39,613 nucleotides of DNA from an uncultured Lachnoclostridium sp. (GCA_944376715.1 CALWDO010000028.1:1-39613); one strand, 5' to 3'; numbered from the stretch's first letter, positions 29,020 to 38,262 are shown. Notes: generated from the sequence alone by a model not told the origin. Numbers and translations: made by a program.

Positions 29020-32000
29020 TCAGGAAGTTTTTTTCTCAGTTTTTTTCCGGTTTTTTCTCACGTACCGGAACAGTCCCGCCGCGGCAGCGCACAAAACTGC
29101 TGCGGCAGCGGCGCCCTCCCATGCCGGAACTTTTTCCAGTTCTAAAATGTACCCGCTTTTTTCCATGTGCAGATCAGCGGCCAGAAAACTGCCTGTCTTT
29201 TCAGTCTCCGGCATACCGTCCGCCAACGCAGTTTCTCCGGAAATCACAGCCAGACAGTTCCCCCTACGGGAGCTTTTCACTCTCAGGGAAACCTCTGATC
29301 TCAGGTTCTCCTCCTGATCAATCTGATAAACGTAAACGCCTTTTAACCGATAAGCGCCGGACAGCCCCTGTTCTTCCAGCATCTGCTCGAAACTCGCTGA
29401 TTTTTCCTCGGACACTTCTCTGACTTCCAGCGAGCTGTCCGGATAAAATTCTCCTCCCAGCAGGATCTGTACATTCCCATCTTCCGTACCTGCCGACAGA
29501 GAAGGAATATACGCACGGTATATGGAATGCACCGACAGATTCCTCCTGACAGAGCTCAGATCCTTGCTCTCCCAGAAAACATATTCCCCTTCAGGAGCGT
29601 CAAGCTGCGGATAGTCTTCCTCCGGCAGACTGTCCCCATAAGAAAAACTGCCCTGCCATACGACATCGTCTCCATCCACAAAGCGCACGGTAAATTCCCG
29701 GAAATTCCCGGGCATGTCATTTATCGACAGCATTTCCTCATAGCTTACCGACGCGGCTTCGCTCTGCCTGGTCACTCCGTCCACGGCCCCGCTGCCGTTA
29801 TCTACAAAATAGTTGTCATTCACAGTTCCTTTTGCATCTCCCGCGACGGCTCCTCTGTACGCGCCTTCTTCATCGGGTTCCAGATAGGCACAGATATAGC
29901 ATCCGCTGATATCTTCTCCCTTTCCTGCCGCGCCTCCCAGATAGGATTTGCCGCCAACGCCTCCCAGGAAATAACAGTCCCGGATCAAAAGTTCCGACCG
30001 TCCGGCAATTCCGCCCACATAGCTTCCGTCCTCTGCCTGTACATCCTCATAACTCTCGCAGGAAGCAATCACGCCATAATCTGCCTTTCCCGCAATGCCT
30101 CCGGCATAGTCTTTCTCCACCAGCACCGCCGCCGTATTGACACAGTCCATGACAAGCGCCTGGACATGTCTGGTGATCGTCTCTTCTTCATCATTTTCAT
30201 CCTCGTCTTTTTCGCCCAGAAGATCCGACATCCATCCGGAGATGTCCCCGGCCCCGTCTTTTGAAATACTTCCGACGATTCCGCCGCCCTGGCTGTCCGC
30301 CCGGATCTCTCCGGAATTATCACAGGATACGATCTTCCCGTTTTCTTCCGTCCCGTCCATCAGTTCCGACATATCCACGTAAACGGACCGGTCTTCGATC
30401 CTGCGCGACAGATCGTCCAGACCGTCGGATAAAATTCCCCGGATATTTTTAAAACACTGTTTCATATCATCCATGCGGTCCAAGAGCGTATCCAGATCGC
30501 TCTCCAGAGTCTCTCCTGTCAGATCCGCCCGGTCGGAAACGCCGTCACCCCGGCTCTGCAGATCTTCTCTCATCCCATCCAGTTCGTCCCCGAAATCATC
30601 CAGCGTGTCCTGGACAGATGAAATCAGCGCCTGAATCTGATCGTCCATTGTGATAAAATCCTGACGCAGGCTCTCCGCTCTTCCCGGCAGCGTGCCGAGG
30701 GTTTCCACGATTCCCTGCAGCTGGACGCGGATATCTTCACCGAGCTCTTTTAGTTCCTGTATCAGAGCAGCCGCCTGGGCAGCCTCCGCTTCTCCCGGAA
30801 GCAGGGATCCTTCCATTGTCTGCACATATGCCACCCGAATCATCCTGCCTGCGGCGGAGGCGGTATCCGCCCCCTCTTCTTCCTCCGCAGACTCCTCCGG
30901 TTCTGCGGCAGGTTCCGCAGTCTCTACATCGGACGTTTCTGTCTCCACGGCGGGCTCCTCCTGCGCCGCGGCGGGTTCCTCTGCATCAGCGGCAGATTCC
31001 CCTGTCTCAACGGCGGGTGCCTCCGGCTCCTCCCCGGATTTCCCTGCCTCCCCGGCAGGCTCCTCCTGCGCCGCGGCAGATCCCTCCGCATCAGCGGCAG
31101 GTCCCTCTGTCTCAGCGGCGGGTGTCTCCGGCTCCTCCCCGGATTCCTCTGGCCCCGCGTCAGACGTCTCCTGTTCGTCGGCAGTTCCTTCCTCCGCCGG
31201 GACATCGTCGGTTTCTCCCGGGTCTTCCTCCCCGGCTCCGGCGCTCTGCAGATACCCCTCCAGTGCCTTCAGTTTTTCTTCAAGCTCACCCATCTGAGCC
31301 TGATACTGCTCCAGAACTGTCTGGAGCTCCCCTCCGGTCTGCTCCGCATACGGTTTCAGCAGTTCCAGGATCTCCTGCATGCGCTGCATGTCGTTTCTGA
31401 TCTGAGCCGTCCGTTCTGTCAGGGCTTCCAGATCCATGCCGAGCTGCATACCGTCGATCGTATCTTCCAGCGCGTCGATCCGGTCCTGCAGTTCATCCCG
31501 TCCTTCTTCCGCAAGATTTCCATAATCATCCAGATAGCCGCTGACCGACGCGCGGAGGCTTTCCAGCTGGTCCGACAGCGCATCCACATTATCCCACAGA
31601 TGGTCCCCGGTCTGCTCCGCGGCGTCCGCAAAAGCATCCGCCGCGTCGGACAAGGCGTCCAGCTCGTCTTCCAGTTCCCCGCGGTACTCCCGGTCATAGG
31701 CAGCCGCTTCATAAGGCTCAAAATATCCTGCTATTCCTCCTACGCATTCTCCGCCGGACACGACGCCCTCATTCCGGCTGTAAGTCAGGCTGCCGCTCTG
31801 GCTTCCGGCAATTCCTCCCACAGCTTTTCCCAGATGCTCGTATCCCACGGTACCCTGGTTGACACAGTACGCGATCGTACCGGACGACACGCCGGCGATT
31901 CCTCCGGTACGATCCGAGCGCTCATCCTTTGCAAGGCCTGTCACAGCATTCGGAATAGAGACTTCCATTCCGCCGTCCCCGTCCATCTCCTTTTTTACTT

Positions 32001-32643
32001 CCTGGCTGGTATTGATTCCTCCGGTATTGACACAGTCGGTGACAGTCCCCTCATTACAGCCGGCGATCCCTCCGGTACTCTCCCTTCCGTCGATCAGCGC
32101 CTCATTCGTACACCGCTGTATTTTCCCGGTCTCCTGATTCACCCCGGCGATTCCTCCGGTCTGGTTCTGCCCGTTCAGTGTCCCGCGGCTGACGCAGTTT
32201 CGTATAGTACCTGCGTTGTTCCCGGCTATGATCCCCACATGTTCCTGGTCTTCACCGCCCAGTATCTCTGCTTCCACCGTCAGATTAAGAATCGAGCCAT
32301 CTTCTCCCACATACCGGAACAACCCGTAGTCCGACGTCCCTTCCTCCAGAACCAGTCCCGTGATCTGATGACCGTTTCCGTCAAACGTCCCATTCATCAC
32401 AGGTATACAGATATCCTGATACCCGCTCAGATCCAGATCCGCCTCCAGACGGAAAAATTTCCCGGTGGAAAACGTTTCTTCCCTGCATTGATCCGCCAGA
32501 ATCAGGAATTCATCCTCACTGGAGACCGGGATGGGCTGTGGCTCCTCCGCCTGTACATGTATTCCTGTCTGTGCTGTTAAAATCGACGCCGTCAATATGA
32601 CAGCCAGCATCATTTTTATTTTCTGTGTAACTTTTCTTTTCAT
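29020..32643 (-). CDS. Large secreted/membrane-anchored GLUG-repeat protein with coiled coils and acidic repeats
   Basis: This protein of 1,207 residues starts at the ATG at 32643 (GGAGGGACG before it, two bases after the transporter's stop). A signal peptide (MKRKVTQKIKMMLAVILTAS...) ends near AEEPQPI. Residues ~85-310 form a GLUG-type beta-helix with repeated GGIAG motifs. Residues ~320-465 are coiled coil. Residues ~470-600 are an Ala/Glu/Pro low-complexity linker with two 35-residue repeats. A second coiled coil spans ~620-760. GLUG repeats resume at ~770-940, followed by a beta-rich region and a C-terminal helix (AAAAAVLCAAAAGLF) with a Lys-rich tail anchoring it in the membrane. No LPXTG was seen. 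The helix is thus split by a long stalk-like insertion. Operon with a TetR-controlled MMPL transporter suggests a cell-envelope role; the function is unknown. Confidence 0.85.
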   Translation of the reverse strand: MKRKVTQKIKMMLAVILTASILTAQTGIHVQAEEPQPIPVSSEDEFLILADQCREETFSTGKFFRLEADLDLSGYQDICIPVMNGTFDGNGHQITGLVLEEGTSDYGLFRYVGEDGSILNLTVEAEILGGEDQEHVGIIAGNNAGTIRNCVSRGTLNGQNQTGGIAGVNQETGKIQRCTNEALIDGRESTGGIAGCNEGTVTDCVNTGGINTSQEVKKEMDGDGGMEVSIPNAVTGLAKDERSDRTGGIAGVSSGTIAYCVNQGTVGYEHLGKAVGGIAGSQSGSLTYSRNEGVVSGGECVGGIAGYFEPYEAAAYDREYRGELEDELDALSDAADAFADAAEQTGDHLWDNVDALSDQLESLRASVSGYLDDYGNLAEEGRDELQDRIDALEDTIDGMQLGMDLEALTERTAQIRNDMQRMQEILELLKPYAEQTGGELQTVLEQYQAQMGELEEKLKALEGYLQSAGAGEEDPGETDDVPAEEGTADEQETSDAGPEESGEEPETPAAETEGPAADAEGSAAAQEEPAGEAGKSGEEPEAPAVETGESAADAEEPAAAQEEPAVETETSDVETAEPAAEPEESAEEEEGADTASAAGRMIRVAYVQTMEGSLLPGEAEAAQAAALIQELKELGEDIRVQLQGIVETLGTLPGRAESLRQDFITMDDQIQALISSVQDTLDDFGDELDGMREDLQSRGDGVSDRADLTGETLESDLDTLLDRMDDMKQCFKNIRGILSDGLDDLSRRIEDRSVYVDMSELMDGTEENGKIVSCDNSGEIRADSQGGGIVGSISKDGAGDISGWMSDLLGEKDEDENDEEETITRHVQALVMDCVNTAAVLVEKDYAGGIAGKADYGVIASCESYEDVQAEDGSYVGGIAGRSELLIRDCYFLGGVGGKSYLGGAAGKGEDISGCYICAYLEPDEEGAYRGAVAGDAKGTVNDNYFVDNGSGAVDGVTRQSEAASVSYEEMLSINDMPGNFREFTVRFVDGDDVVWQGSFSYGDSLPEEDYPQLDAPEGEYVFWESKDLSSVRRNLSVHSIYRAYIPSLSAGTEDGNVQILLGGEFYPDSSLEVREVSEEKSASFEQMLEEQGLSGAYRLKGVYVYQIDQEENLRSEVSLRVKSSRRGNCLAVISGETALADGMPETEKTGSFLAADLHMEKSGYILELEKVPAWEGAAAAAVLCAAAAGLFRYVRKNRKKTEKKTS
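30961..31165 (-). repeat. Two tandem copies of a 105-base coding repeat
   Basis: The sequence CTGCGCCGCG recurs at 30961 and 31066, a period of 105 bases or 35 codons. The encoded units begin EEPETPAAET and EEPEAPAVET and both contain AAAQEEPA. They lie in the acidic linker of the surface protein and are GC-rich, so length variation between strains is likely. Confidence 0.8.
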
Positions 32644-32645
32644 AA

Positions 32646-35003
32646 TCAACGTCCCTCCGTCGGCCGCGCGTTCTGTCTCTGATGTCCGTGTATTCTTCTC
32701 ATTCTCCGTATATTCCATTTTACGCTGCTCTTCTGTATCAGGCCGTCAAAAACATACAAGAGCTGCGGCAGCACCAGCATGACCAGGACAATCGAAGTCA
32801 GCGTTCCGGTTCCCAGTGTTGTCCCCAGAGAAGCGATCACGGAGTTGGAGGTCATCTGTCCGATCAGAAATCCTGCCACGGTCAGGATGCTTCCGGAGGT
32901 GATAATCGTTGCGAAACACTGACTCAGGGTTTCTACCACCGCAGTTTTCTTATCCTTTATCGTTTTTCTCAATTCCACGTAACGGTTTGTAATGACGATC
33001 GCGTAGTCGATCGTGGCTCCCATCTGTATCGAACTGACGATCAGATAGCTAAGAAAAAACATTGGCGTTCCCGTGACCGTCGGCATTGAAAAATTAATCC
33101 AGATACTGCTCTGTATAGTCGCTACCATGATAATCGGAAGACTGTACGAACGGAATGTAAAAAACAGGATTACCAGCACAAAAACAGCCGTCAATATGCT
33201 GATCATCACATTATCGGTCAGAAATGATTTGCTCAGATCATAATCACTGGTAGAATCCCCGATCACATAGACTTCATTATAATATTTCGCCGCGATTTCT
33301 CTCACCCTGTCAATCGTCGCAAATGTCTCATCGCCTTCTACCGGGCCGGACATGGTGAATAAGAGACGGGAATATTCTTCTCCTTCCAGCTGGTTCCTCG
33401 CTTCGCTGATCTGTTTGTGCATGTCCTGAATATCCTGCGACAAATCCTCCGGGAAATCAAACGTCTCATTTTCTTCTTCTCCATAAAGGAAATCGATCAT
33501 GGAGATGAGCGGAATCTCAAATTCGTCAATGGAGTCCAGAAACGCGCCGTATTTTTCCTCTTTCCAGGCATAGAACCGGTACAGAAGCCTGACTGTCTCC
33601 ATATCCATACCTGTGACCTCCGCCATCTCGCGGGGGTTCAGACGGTCAGTCAGGACGTATTTCTCATCCTCGTCGACCGCAATGTTCGCCAGTCCCATCG
33701 TCGATTCCACCTGATCCAGCTCTTCGATCTCCGCCATAACGGCGGCTTCTCTTTCATAGTCTCCTTTCGGCACTACCACTGCCATACTGTTATCCAGTTC
33801 AAATTTTTCCGAAATCTCCTTTTTGGAAGTCAGATATTCATTCATCTTTGCAGATTCTACAGAATTGACATCATATATGTACGGACAGTTTCCCGACAGC
33901 CAGATACCCAGCGCCGCCGCACACACAAAAACGGGCAGCGTTACTTTCCGCACACCGACGACCAGTCTTCCCCACCCGTCGATCCTGGGAACAAAGCTTT
34001 TGTGCATCGTCCTTTCTATATACCGTTCTCCAAACATAATCAGGGAAGGCATAAACCCGAACACGGAAAGCATGCTCATAACAATCGCCTTTGCCATCAC
34101 CCTTCCCAGGTCCATCCCTATACCGAACTGCATGAACATCAGCGCCACCATTCCGGCAATCGTGGTCAGGGAACTGGAGGCGATCTCCGGGATCCCTTTT
34201 GTCAGCGCACGGATCAGGGCTTCTTCACTGCTGACCAGCGCTTTTTCTTCCATATAACGATGGAAGAGGATAATCGCGTAATCGATCGCGAGAGCCAGCT
34301 GAAGTACGACGCCCACCGCGTTTGTGATGAATGAAACCGTTCCGAAGATAAAATTCGTTCCCATGTTCAACACAGCGGCCATACCGAACGTCAGCATAAA
34401 AATCGGGATCTCTGCATACGTGCCCGAAGTGAACCACAGAACCAGAACGATGATCACCACCGCGATGACCAGGATCACTCCCATCTCCCTCTGCAGTTCC
34501 GCGCTGTCATCTTTATCCACCGTAGTGTAAACCCAGGCGTCGTAATCTTCCAGAAGATCCCGGATTTCCGCCATGGCATGCTGAACAGCTGCTTCTTCCT
34601 CTTCGCCCTCAAATGTGACGCTGTACAGCGCGGACAGATCACGGTACACATCCCGGAGCGCTTCTTCGTCCGTGACCTCTCCAAGTTCCTCTGCCTCTTC
34701 ATCACTTTCCTCATAAAACTCCACTTCGGAGACACCACGGATCTCACTCAGACGGTCTGCCAGCTCCTGCGCGGCACGGAAATCAATATTATCCACCATC
34801 ACCTTCGCGGTTCCCAGCGTAACAAACTGTTCCTCCATCAGATCGAGCCCCTGCCGCGTCTCCGTGTCCTCTGCCAGATAACTGGTCAGTTCATTTTCCA
34901 CTTCTACTCTTGGGATCATAAAAAGACAAAAAACAAACAGGACCATGAAACCTGCAAAAATCTGGTTTCTCCTGCCTACAATCCATTCTGCTGTCTTCCT
35001 CAA
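32646..35003 (-). CDS. MMPL/RND-superfamily transporter
   Basis: This 785-residue membrane protein starts at TTG 35001-35003, where GGAGGA is six bases upstream; the longer ATG frame would run through the operator and lacks a ribosome site. It has the RND layout: one N-terminal helix (IFAGFMVLFVFCLFMIP), a large external loop, then a cluster of five helices. A second external loop and a second helix cluster follow, with conserved AIDYAIILFHRYMEE and ATIDYAIVITNRYVE, the paired D-Y motifs of MMPL proteins for proton coupling. MMPL proteins export lipids or envelope molecules in actinobacteria; in Firmicutes substrates are mostly unknown. It is under a TetR-type operator and cotranscribed with the GLUG surface protein. 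Confidence 0.92.
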   Translation of the reverse strand: MRKTAEWIVGRRNQIFAGFMVLFVFCLFMIPRVEVENELTSYLAEDTETRQGLDLMEEQFVTLGTAKVMVDNIDFRAAQELADRLSEIRGVSEVEFYEESDEEAEELGEVTDEEALRDVYRDLSALYSVTFEGEEEEAAVQHAMAEIRDLLEDYDAWVYTTVDKDDSAELQREMGVILVIAVVIIVLVLWFTSGTYAEIPIFMLTFGMAAVLNMGTNFIFGTVSFITNAVGVVLQLALAIDYAIILFHRYMEEKALVSSEEALIRALTKGIPEIASSSLTTIAGMVALMFMQFGIGMDLGRVMAKAIVMSMLSVFGFMPSLIMFGERYIERTMHKSFVPRIDGWGRLVVGVRKVTLPVFVCAAALGIWLSGNCPYIYDVNSVESAKMNEYLTSKKEISEKFELDNSMAVVVPKGDYEREAAVMAEIEELDQVESTMGLANIAVDEDEKYVLTDRLNPREMAEVTGMDMETVRLLYRFYAWKEEKYGAFLDSIDEFEIPLISMIDFLYGEEENETFDFPEDLSQDIQDMHKQISEARNQLEGEEYSRLLFTMSGPVEGDETFATIDRVREIAAKYYNEVYVIGDSTSDYDLSKSFLTDNVMISILTAVFVLVILFFTFRSYSLPIIMVATIQSSIWINFSMPTVTGTPMFFLSYLIVSSIQMGATIDYAIVITNRYVELRKTIKDKKTAVVETLSQCFATIITSGSILTVAGFLIGQMTSNSVIASLGTTLGTGTLTSIVLVMLVLPQLLYVFDGLIQKSSVKWNIRRMRRIHGHQRQNARPTEGR

Positions 35004-35024
35004 GTCTCTTCCTCCTTGCTTCGA

Positions 35025-35040
35025 TGTTACAAGTGTAACA
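35025..35040. promoter_or_regulatory. Probable TetR-type operator in front of the MMPL operon
   Basis: TGTTAC (35025-35030), four bases, then GTAACA (35035-35040): a perfect palindrome with 6-base arms placed just downstream of the promoter. Binding of the adjacent TetR product would block transcription. Confidence 0.7.
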
Positions 35041-35052
35041 CCCGTGTCAGGT

Positions 35053-35081
35053 ATCATAATACAAAACACGATGCGAGACAA
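35053..35081 (-). promoter_or_regulatory. Promoter of the MMPL/surface-protein operon
   Basis: Minus strand: -35 TTGTCT (35081-35076), a 17-base spacer, and -10 TATGAT (35058-35053). The operator palindrome lies at about +6 to +21. Confidence 0.6.
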
Positions 35082-35146
35082 GCGCACAGAACCGGATTGT
35101 GACAAAACCGCCCTGTTTGTTTTCTAAAGATTATTCTTGACGCCGG

Positions 35147-35689
35147 TCAAAGTTCCGGAGTCTCATTTTTCAGAAGGAGATCCGCCATCTGTCCCGGAGA
35201 TTCTTTCATTCCGTTTTCCATCCAGCATAAGATAAGCATGCCAAACTTTCCGGCTTCTCCATAAATCCAGTATTCGGTCTCCGGGGATTGTTCCATTCCG
35301 AAAACATGTTCCGCCAGATACCCGCAGTACTGGATCAGGTTTTTCATGATCCGGTCATACAGCTTGGCATGATACACATTTTTCAGAAGCAGGTGATTCT
35401 CCCCGCAGATGCGGAAGAGTTCTTCCGCCAGCCATTTTTTGTCAGGATTTTGCATCTCCCGGATCCGGTTTAAAAGATTCCGGAATACTTCATCGGCATA
35501 TTGTTCCAGGATATCGTCTTTCGACTTATAAAGCCGATAATACGACATACGGGAAACTCCCGCTTTTTTTGCGATCTCCGTGATCGTAATATCTTCATAT
35601 GGCTTCTTTTCCATTAAAAGTAAGAGTGCCGTATACAGGCACTCTTTCGTCATTGTCTCTATTTTTTTGTCCGTCGTATGCTCCGTCAT
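35147..35689 (-). CDS. TetR-family transcriptional regulator of the MMPL operon
   Basis: This 180-residue protein has an N-terminal helix-turn-helix: PYEDITITEIAKKAGVSRMS, followed by YYRLYKSKDDILEQY, a standard TetR DNA-binding unit. The C-terminal helical domain (LLLKNVYHAKLYDRIMKNLI and GEAGKFGMLILCWMENGMKE) would bind a ligand, perhaps a lipid or drug. It is transcribed toward the MMPL gene and separated from it by 143 bases containing a palindromic operator and promoter, so it most likely represses that operon (inference). It is distinct from the TetR at 9173-9763, though both end in a related 'G..GM(L/V).W...GMK' pattern. Confidence 0.92.
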   Translation of the reverse strand: MTEHTTDKKIETMTKECLYTALLLLMEKKPYEDITITEIAKKAGVSRMSYYRLYKSKDDILEQYADEVFRNLLNRIREMQNPDKKWLAEELFRICGENHLLLKNVYHAKLYDRIMKNLIQYCGYLAEHVFGMEQSPETEYWIYGEAGKFGMLILCWMENGMKESPGQMADLLLKNETPEL

Positions 35690-35709
35690 CTTATTTCTCC
35701 TGAGCGCGT

Positions 35710-36471
35710 CTATTTTGCCACAGGCGCAAGCAAAACTTTTCCTGTTCCGCGATATACGTTGACCAGACCTTCTCCGGATGCTGCGGAACCGATCAGAGAT
35801 TTTCCGGAACGTTCCACTGTAAATTCCAGACTTCCGCTCCAGGCAATCGCCATATTGCCGTCCACTTTCAATACATCATTATTCAGCGTGATCTCGATCA
35901 GCTCCTCACGGGGACTCACAGACTCCAGACACACTACTCCCGATCCGCTCAGGCCCAGATTGAACAGGCCTTCTCCTCCCGCCACTGCGGACGAAATATT
36001 GGATCGCATCACTGCTTTATGCTTCAGGCTGGATTCACATGCCAGAAAAAGACCGTCGTCCAATACGATCGACCCATTCCAATCGCTTACATCTTCCAGA
36101 AGAAGATATCGGTAAGTCGGTTCAAGCACCAGGACGCCGTCTCCGGTGTATTCCGGTTTGATCGCGGATTCGCCCGTCACCTTGCCTCTTACGGCTTTGC
36201 CGAACAGATCCCCCACACCTTTGATCCCGGTCGTAGCGTTCACATTGCCCGCCATCCACTGCATGGCCCCTGCCTGTATGGTAACGTTCGCCTTGCTCAG
36301 ATCGCAGATCACCTGACGTCTGCGCACATTCATCTCATTGCAGAAATACGCGTTCTGCGCGCTGGACGGCGTGACGCTCAAATCCCGGAGATATTCCACA
36401 GTCGTAAAAGCTCCGCGGTTCTCCAATATCCGAATATCGTCGTTGTCTGTAAAATTCTTGATCTGAAACAT
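35710..36471 (-). CDS. AIM24-family protein
   Basis: This 253-residue protein matches the AIM24 (TIM23-like beta-sandwich) family: KPEYTGDGVLVLEPTYRYLL, then AGGEGLFNLGLSGSGVVCLES and GSLEFTVERSGKSLIGSAAS with GEGLVNVYRGTGKVLLAP. These Gly-rich strands are the family's core. It has no signal peptide or membrane helix and is likely cytosolic. The bacterial function is not established. It is monocistronic: promoter TTGTGC-N17-TATAAT lies upstream, and the TetR gene starts 21 bases downstream on the same strand. AGGAGGAGGG precedes the ATG. Confidence 0.9.
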   Translation of the reverse strand: MFQIKNFTDNDDIRILENRGAFTTVEYLRDLSVTPSSAQNAYFCNEMNVRRRQVICDLSKANVTIQAGAMQWMAGNVNATTGIKGVGDLFGKAVRGKVTGESAIKPEYTGDGVLVLEPTYRYLLLEDVSDWNGSIVLDDGLFLACESSLKHKAVMRSNISSAVAGGEGLFNLGLSGSGVVCLESVSPREELIEITLNNDVLKVDGNMAIAWSGSLEFTVERSGKSLIGSAASGEGLVNVYRGTGKVLLAPVAK

Positions 36472-36506
36472 AATACCCTCCTCCTTGGAATTAACTCTAT
36501 AATCTC

Positions 36507-36535
36507 ATTATATTTCAAATCTGCCCGGAGCACAA
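36507..36535 (-). promoter_or_regulatory. Promoter of the AIM24 gene
   Basis: Minus strand: -35 TTGTGC (36535-36530), a 17-base spacer, and perfect -10 TATAAT (36512-36507). Confidence 0.7.
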
Positions 36536-36554
36536 CTTAAGGTTCTCTTAAATA

Positions 36555-37307
36555 TTATAGTATTTCCAGCAGCTCCGACATCTTTTCCACCGGGATCTGT
36601 CCGGGAGCCGACGCGGTACCGGCGGAAGCGAAGGTCACTGCCGATCCGGTCAGCCTGCCGCTCATCCTGCTGACCGCGCCCAGCTCTCCCATGGACATGG
36701 TTATCACCGGGATCCGCATCTCCCGGTCCGCCTGTAATGTGGCCTGCATAAGGTTCAGCACTTCCTGCTCTTCACAAGGCATCACCGCCAGTTTGGCCGC
36801 GTCCGCCCCCAACTCTTCCATGCTGAGCAGCCGATTCCTCATATCCTCCACAGAGGGCGTGCTTTCAAAATCATGGCTGGACGCGATCACCCGGCATCCG
36901 TGCAGCTGCAGCAGCCGGATTGCCGAAGAAGCATGCTCGCCAAGCCGAAAGACCTCCAGATCCACCATGTCCGCGCATCCCGAAGCGGCCGCCGCCTGGC
37001 AGAGGCGCAGATATGCTTTCTGATCCGCCGTGTACTGCCCGCCCTCTGCAGCCGTCCGGCAGGTAAACAGAAGCCTTTTCTCTCCCAGCCGTTCCTTTAT
37101 CCCCTGCAGGGTCATGATCACATCTTCCGGACTGTCCGCGCGCTCATAAAAATCTGCCCTCCACTCCGCGAGATCCACAGAAAGACTGCGGATCCGTTCT
37201 GCCTCCTGCCAGATCTTTTCCTGCTCTGTCTCTACGATCGGCACGCAGATGCCGGGGCGTACTTTTCCGAAAGTATCTTCTGCTGTCAACCAAGTCTTTT
37301 TCATCAT
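36555..37307 (-). CDS. aroD: Type I 3-dehydroquinate dehydratase
   Basis: This 250-residue enzyme converts 3-dehydroquinate to 3-dehydroshikimate in the shikimate pathway. Family marks are LAEWRADFYE, LLFTCRTAAEGG, MVDLEVFR, the catalytic His145 in IASSHDFESTP and the Schiff-base Lys172 in AAKLAVMP. The ATG at 37307 with AAGG upstream is preferred; a GTG two codons earlier is possible. It starts just after the aroE stop (about 8 bases), so aroE-aroD are translated from one mRNA for consecutive pathway steps. Confidence 0.95.
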   Translation of the reverse strand: MMKKTWLTAEDTFGKVRPGICVPIVETEQEKIWQEAERIRSLSVDLAEWRADFYERADSPEDVIMTLQGIKERLGEKRLLFTCRTAAEGGQYTADQKAYLRLCQAAAASGCADMVDLEVFRLGEHASSAIRLLQLHGCRVIASSHDFESTPSVEDMRNRLLSMEELGADAAKLAVMPCEEQEVLNLMQATLQADREMRIPVITMSMGELGAVSRMSGRLTGSAVTFASAGTASAPGQIPVEKMSELLEIL

Positions 37308-37314
37308 CCGCACC

Positions 37315-38184
37315 TTACCTGAAATATTTCTCTTTGATCAGTTCCACCGGCATCTCTTTCCCGGTCCAGAGAGAAAAAGCATAGGCTCCCTGATACAGGA
37401 GCATATACAGTCCGTTGAACGCGGGGCATCCTGCTTCTTTCGCCATCTTCAAAAAGCGCGTCTCTCTGGGATTGTAGATCACATCTGATACGATCAGCTC
37501 CGGACGCAGGTAAGAAGCATCCGGGAGAAGGCATCCGTCTTCCCTGGGACTCATACCCACCGAGGAAGCGTTGACCAGTATTGCGCTGTCTTCGATACTT
37601 TTTCTCATCTGATCCGTATCCCTCAATTCATACATGCAGATCCGGCAGTCCGTACTCTCATTGACCCGGCTCACCACCTGGGATACCGCATCCCAGGACG
37701 CTCCCGGTCTGGCAAAGAGATCGATCCCGCGCACGCCGTCCAGCGCCGCCTGCGCGATGATGGAAGCGGCCGCTCCCCCGGCCCCGAACAGTGTCATCTT
37801 CCCTCCAATGATCTGGTATCCTGCGTCCTTTACCGCGCGCATGTAGCCTTTCCCGTCTGTATTGTATCCGGTAAGCACTCCTTTCTCCTGCACCACCGTA
37901 TTCACAGACCCGGTCAGCCGGGCCTCCTCGGACAGCACGTCCACGCGTTCGCACATGGCCCGTTTAAAAGGCATCGTACAGTTCCATCCCCTGGCATTCA
38001 TGGCGATCAATCCGTCTACAGCCTGCTCAAAACGGTCCTCTTCCACATCAAACGCCAGATACACATAATCCAGTCCATGATAGTGAAACGCTTCATTATG
38101 CATGGCCGGAGAGATACTGTGTTTCGCCGGGTGCCCCAGCAGACAGGTCAGGCCCGTATATCCGGTAATGGGCAATTCTCTCAT
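37315..38184 (-). CDS. aroE: Shikimate dehydrogenase
   Basis: This 289-residue enzyme reduces 3-dehydroshikimate to shikimate with NADPH. The substrate site shows HSISPAMHNEAF, the catalytic Lys74 in NCTMPFKRAM and Asp110 in GYNTDGKGY. The nucleotide site is GAGGAAASI (134-142). It is slightly longer than E. coli AroE (272). AGGAG precedes the ATG. It leads aroD in a two-gene unit and lies 92 bases downstream of ftsZ, separated by a terminator; a weak -10-like TACAGT in the gap may start its own transcript. Confidence 0.96.
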   Translation of the reverse strand: MRELPITGYTGLTCLLGHPAKHSISPAMHNEAFHYHGLDYVYLAFDVEEDRFEQAVDGLIAMNARGWNCTMPFKRAMCERVDVLSEEARLTGSVNTVVQEKGVLTGYNTDGKGYMRAVKDAGYQIIGGKMTLFGAGGAAASIIAQAALDGVRGIDLFARPGASWDAVSQVVSRVNESTDCRICMYELRDTDQMRKSIEDSAILVNASSVGMSPREDGCLLPDASYLRPELIVSDVIYNPRETRFLKMAKEAGCPAFNGLYMLLYQGAYAFSLWTGKEMPVELIKEKYFR

Positions 38185-38211
38185 TTTTTCTCCTCCATTT
38201 ACTGTATGCGC

Positions 38212-38262
38212 AAAAAGAAGCCCTCGCGTGACAGTTCTCTCATACCGCTCCGCGATGGCTTC
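38212..38262 (-). terminator. Terminator of ftsZ
   Basis: GAAGCCCTCGCG (38217-38228) pairs with CGCGATGGCTTC (38251-38262), with one mismatched pair and a 22-base loop. On the minus strand TTTTT (38216-38212) follows. Confidence 0.75.

Noticed and set aside
30900-31200. Possible CRISPR-like or minisatellite array
   Set aside because: Only two 105-base copies inside an open coding frame with no spacers; it is a protein repeat.
30692-31400. Long Ser/Pro-rich plus-strand frames opposite the acidic linker
   Set aside because: They are the complement of the Ala/Glu/Pro repeat region of the surface protein; no ribosome site and no recognisable domain.
32682-34334. Plus-strand frames opposite the MMPL transporter
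   Set aside because: Antisense shadows; the minus strand carries both MMPL helix clusters in one frame.
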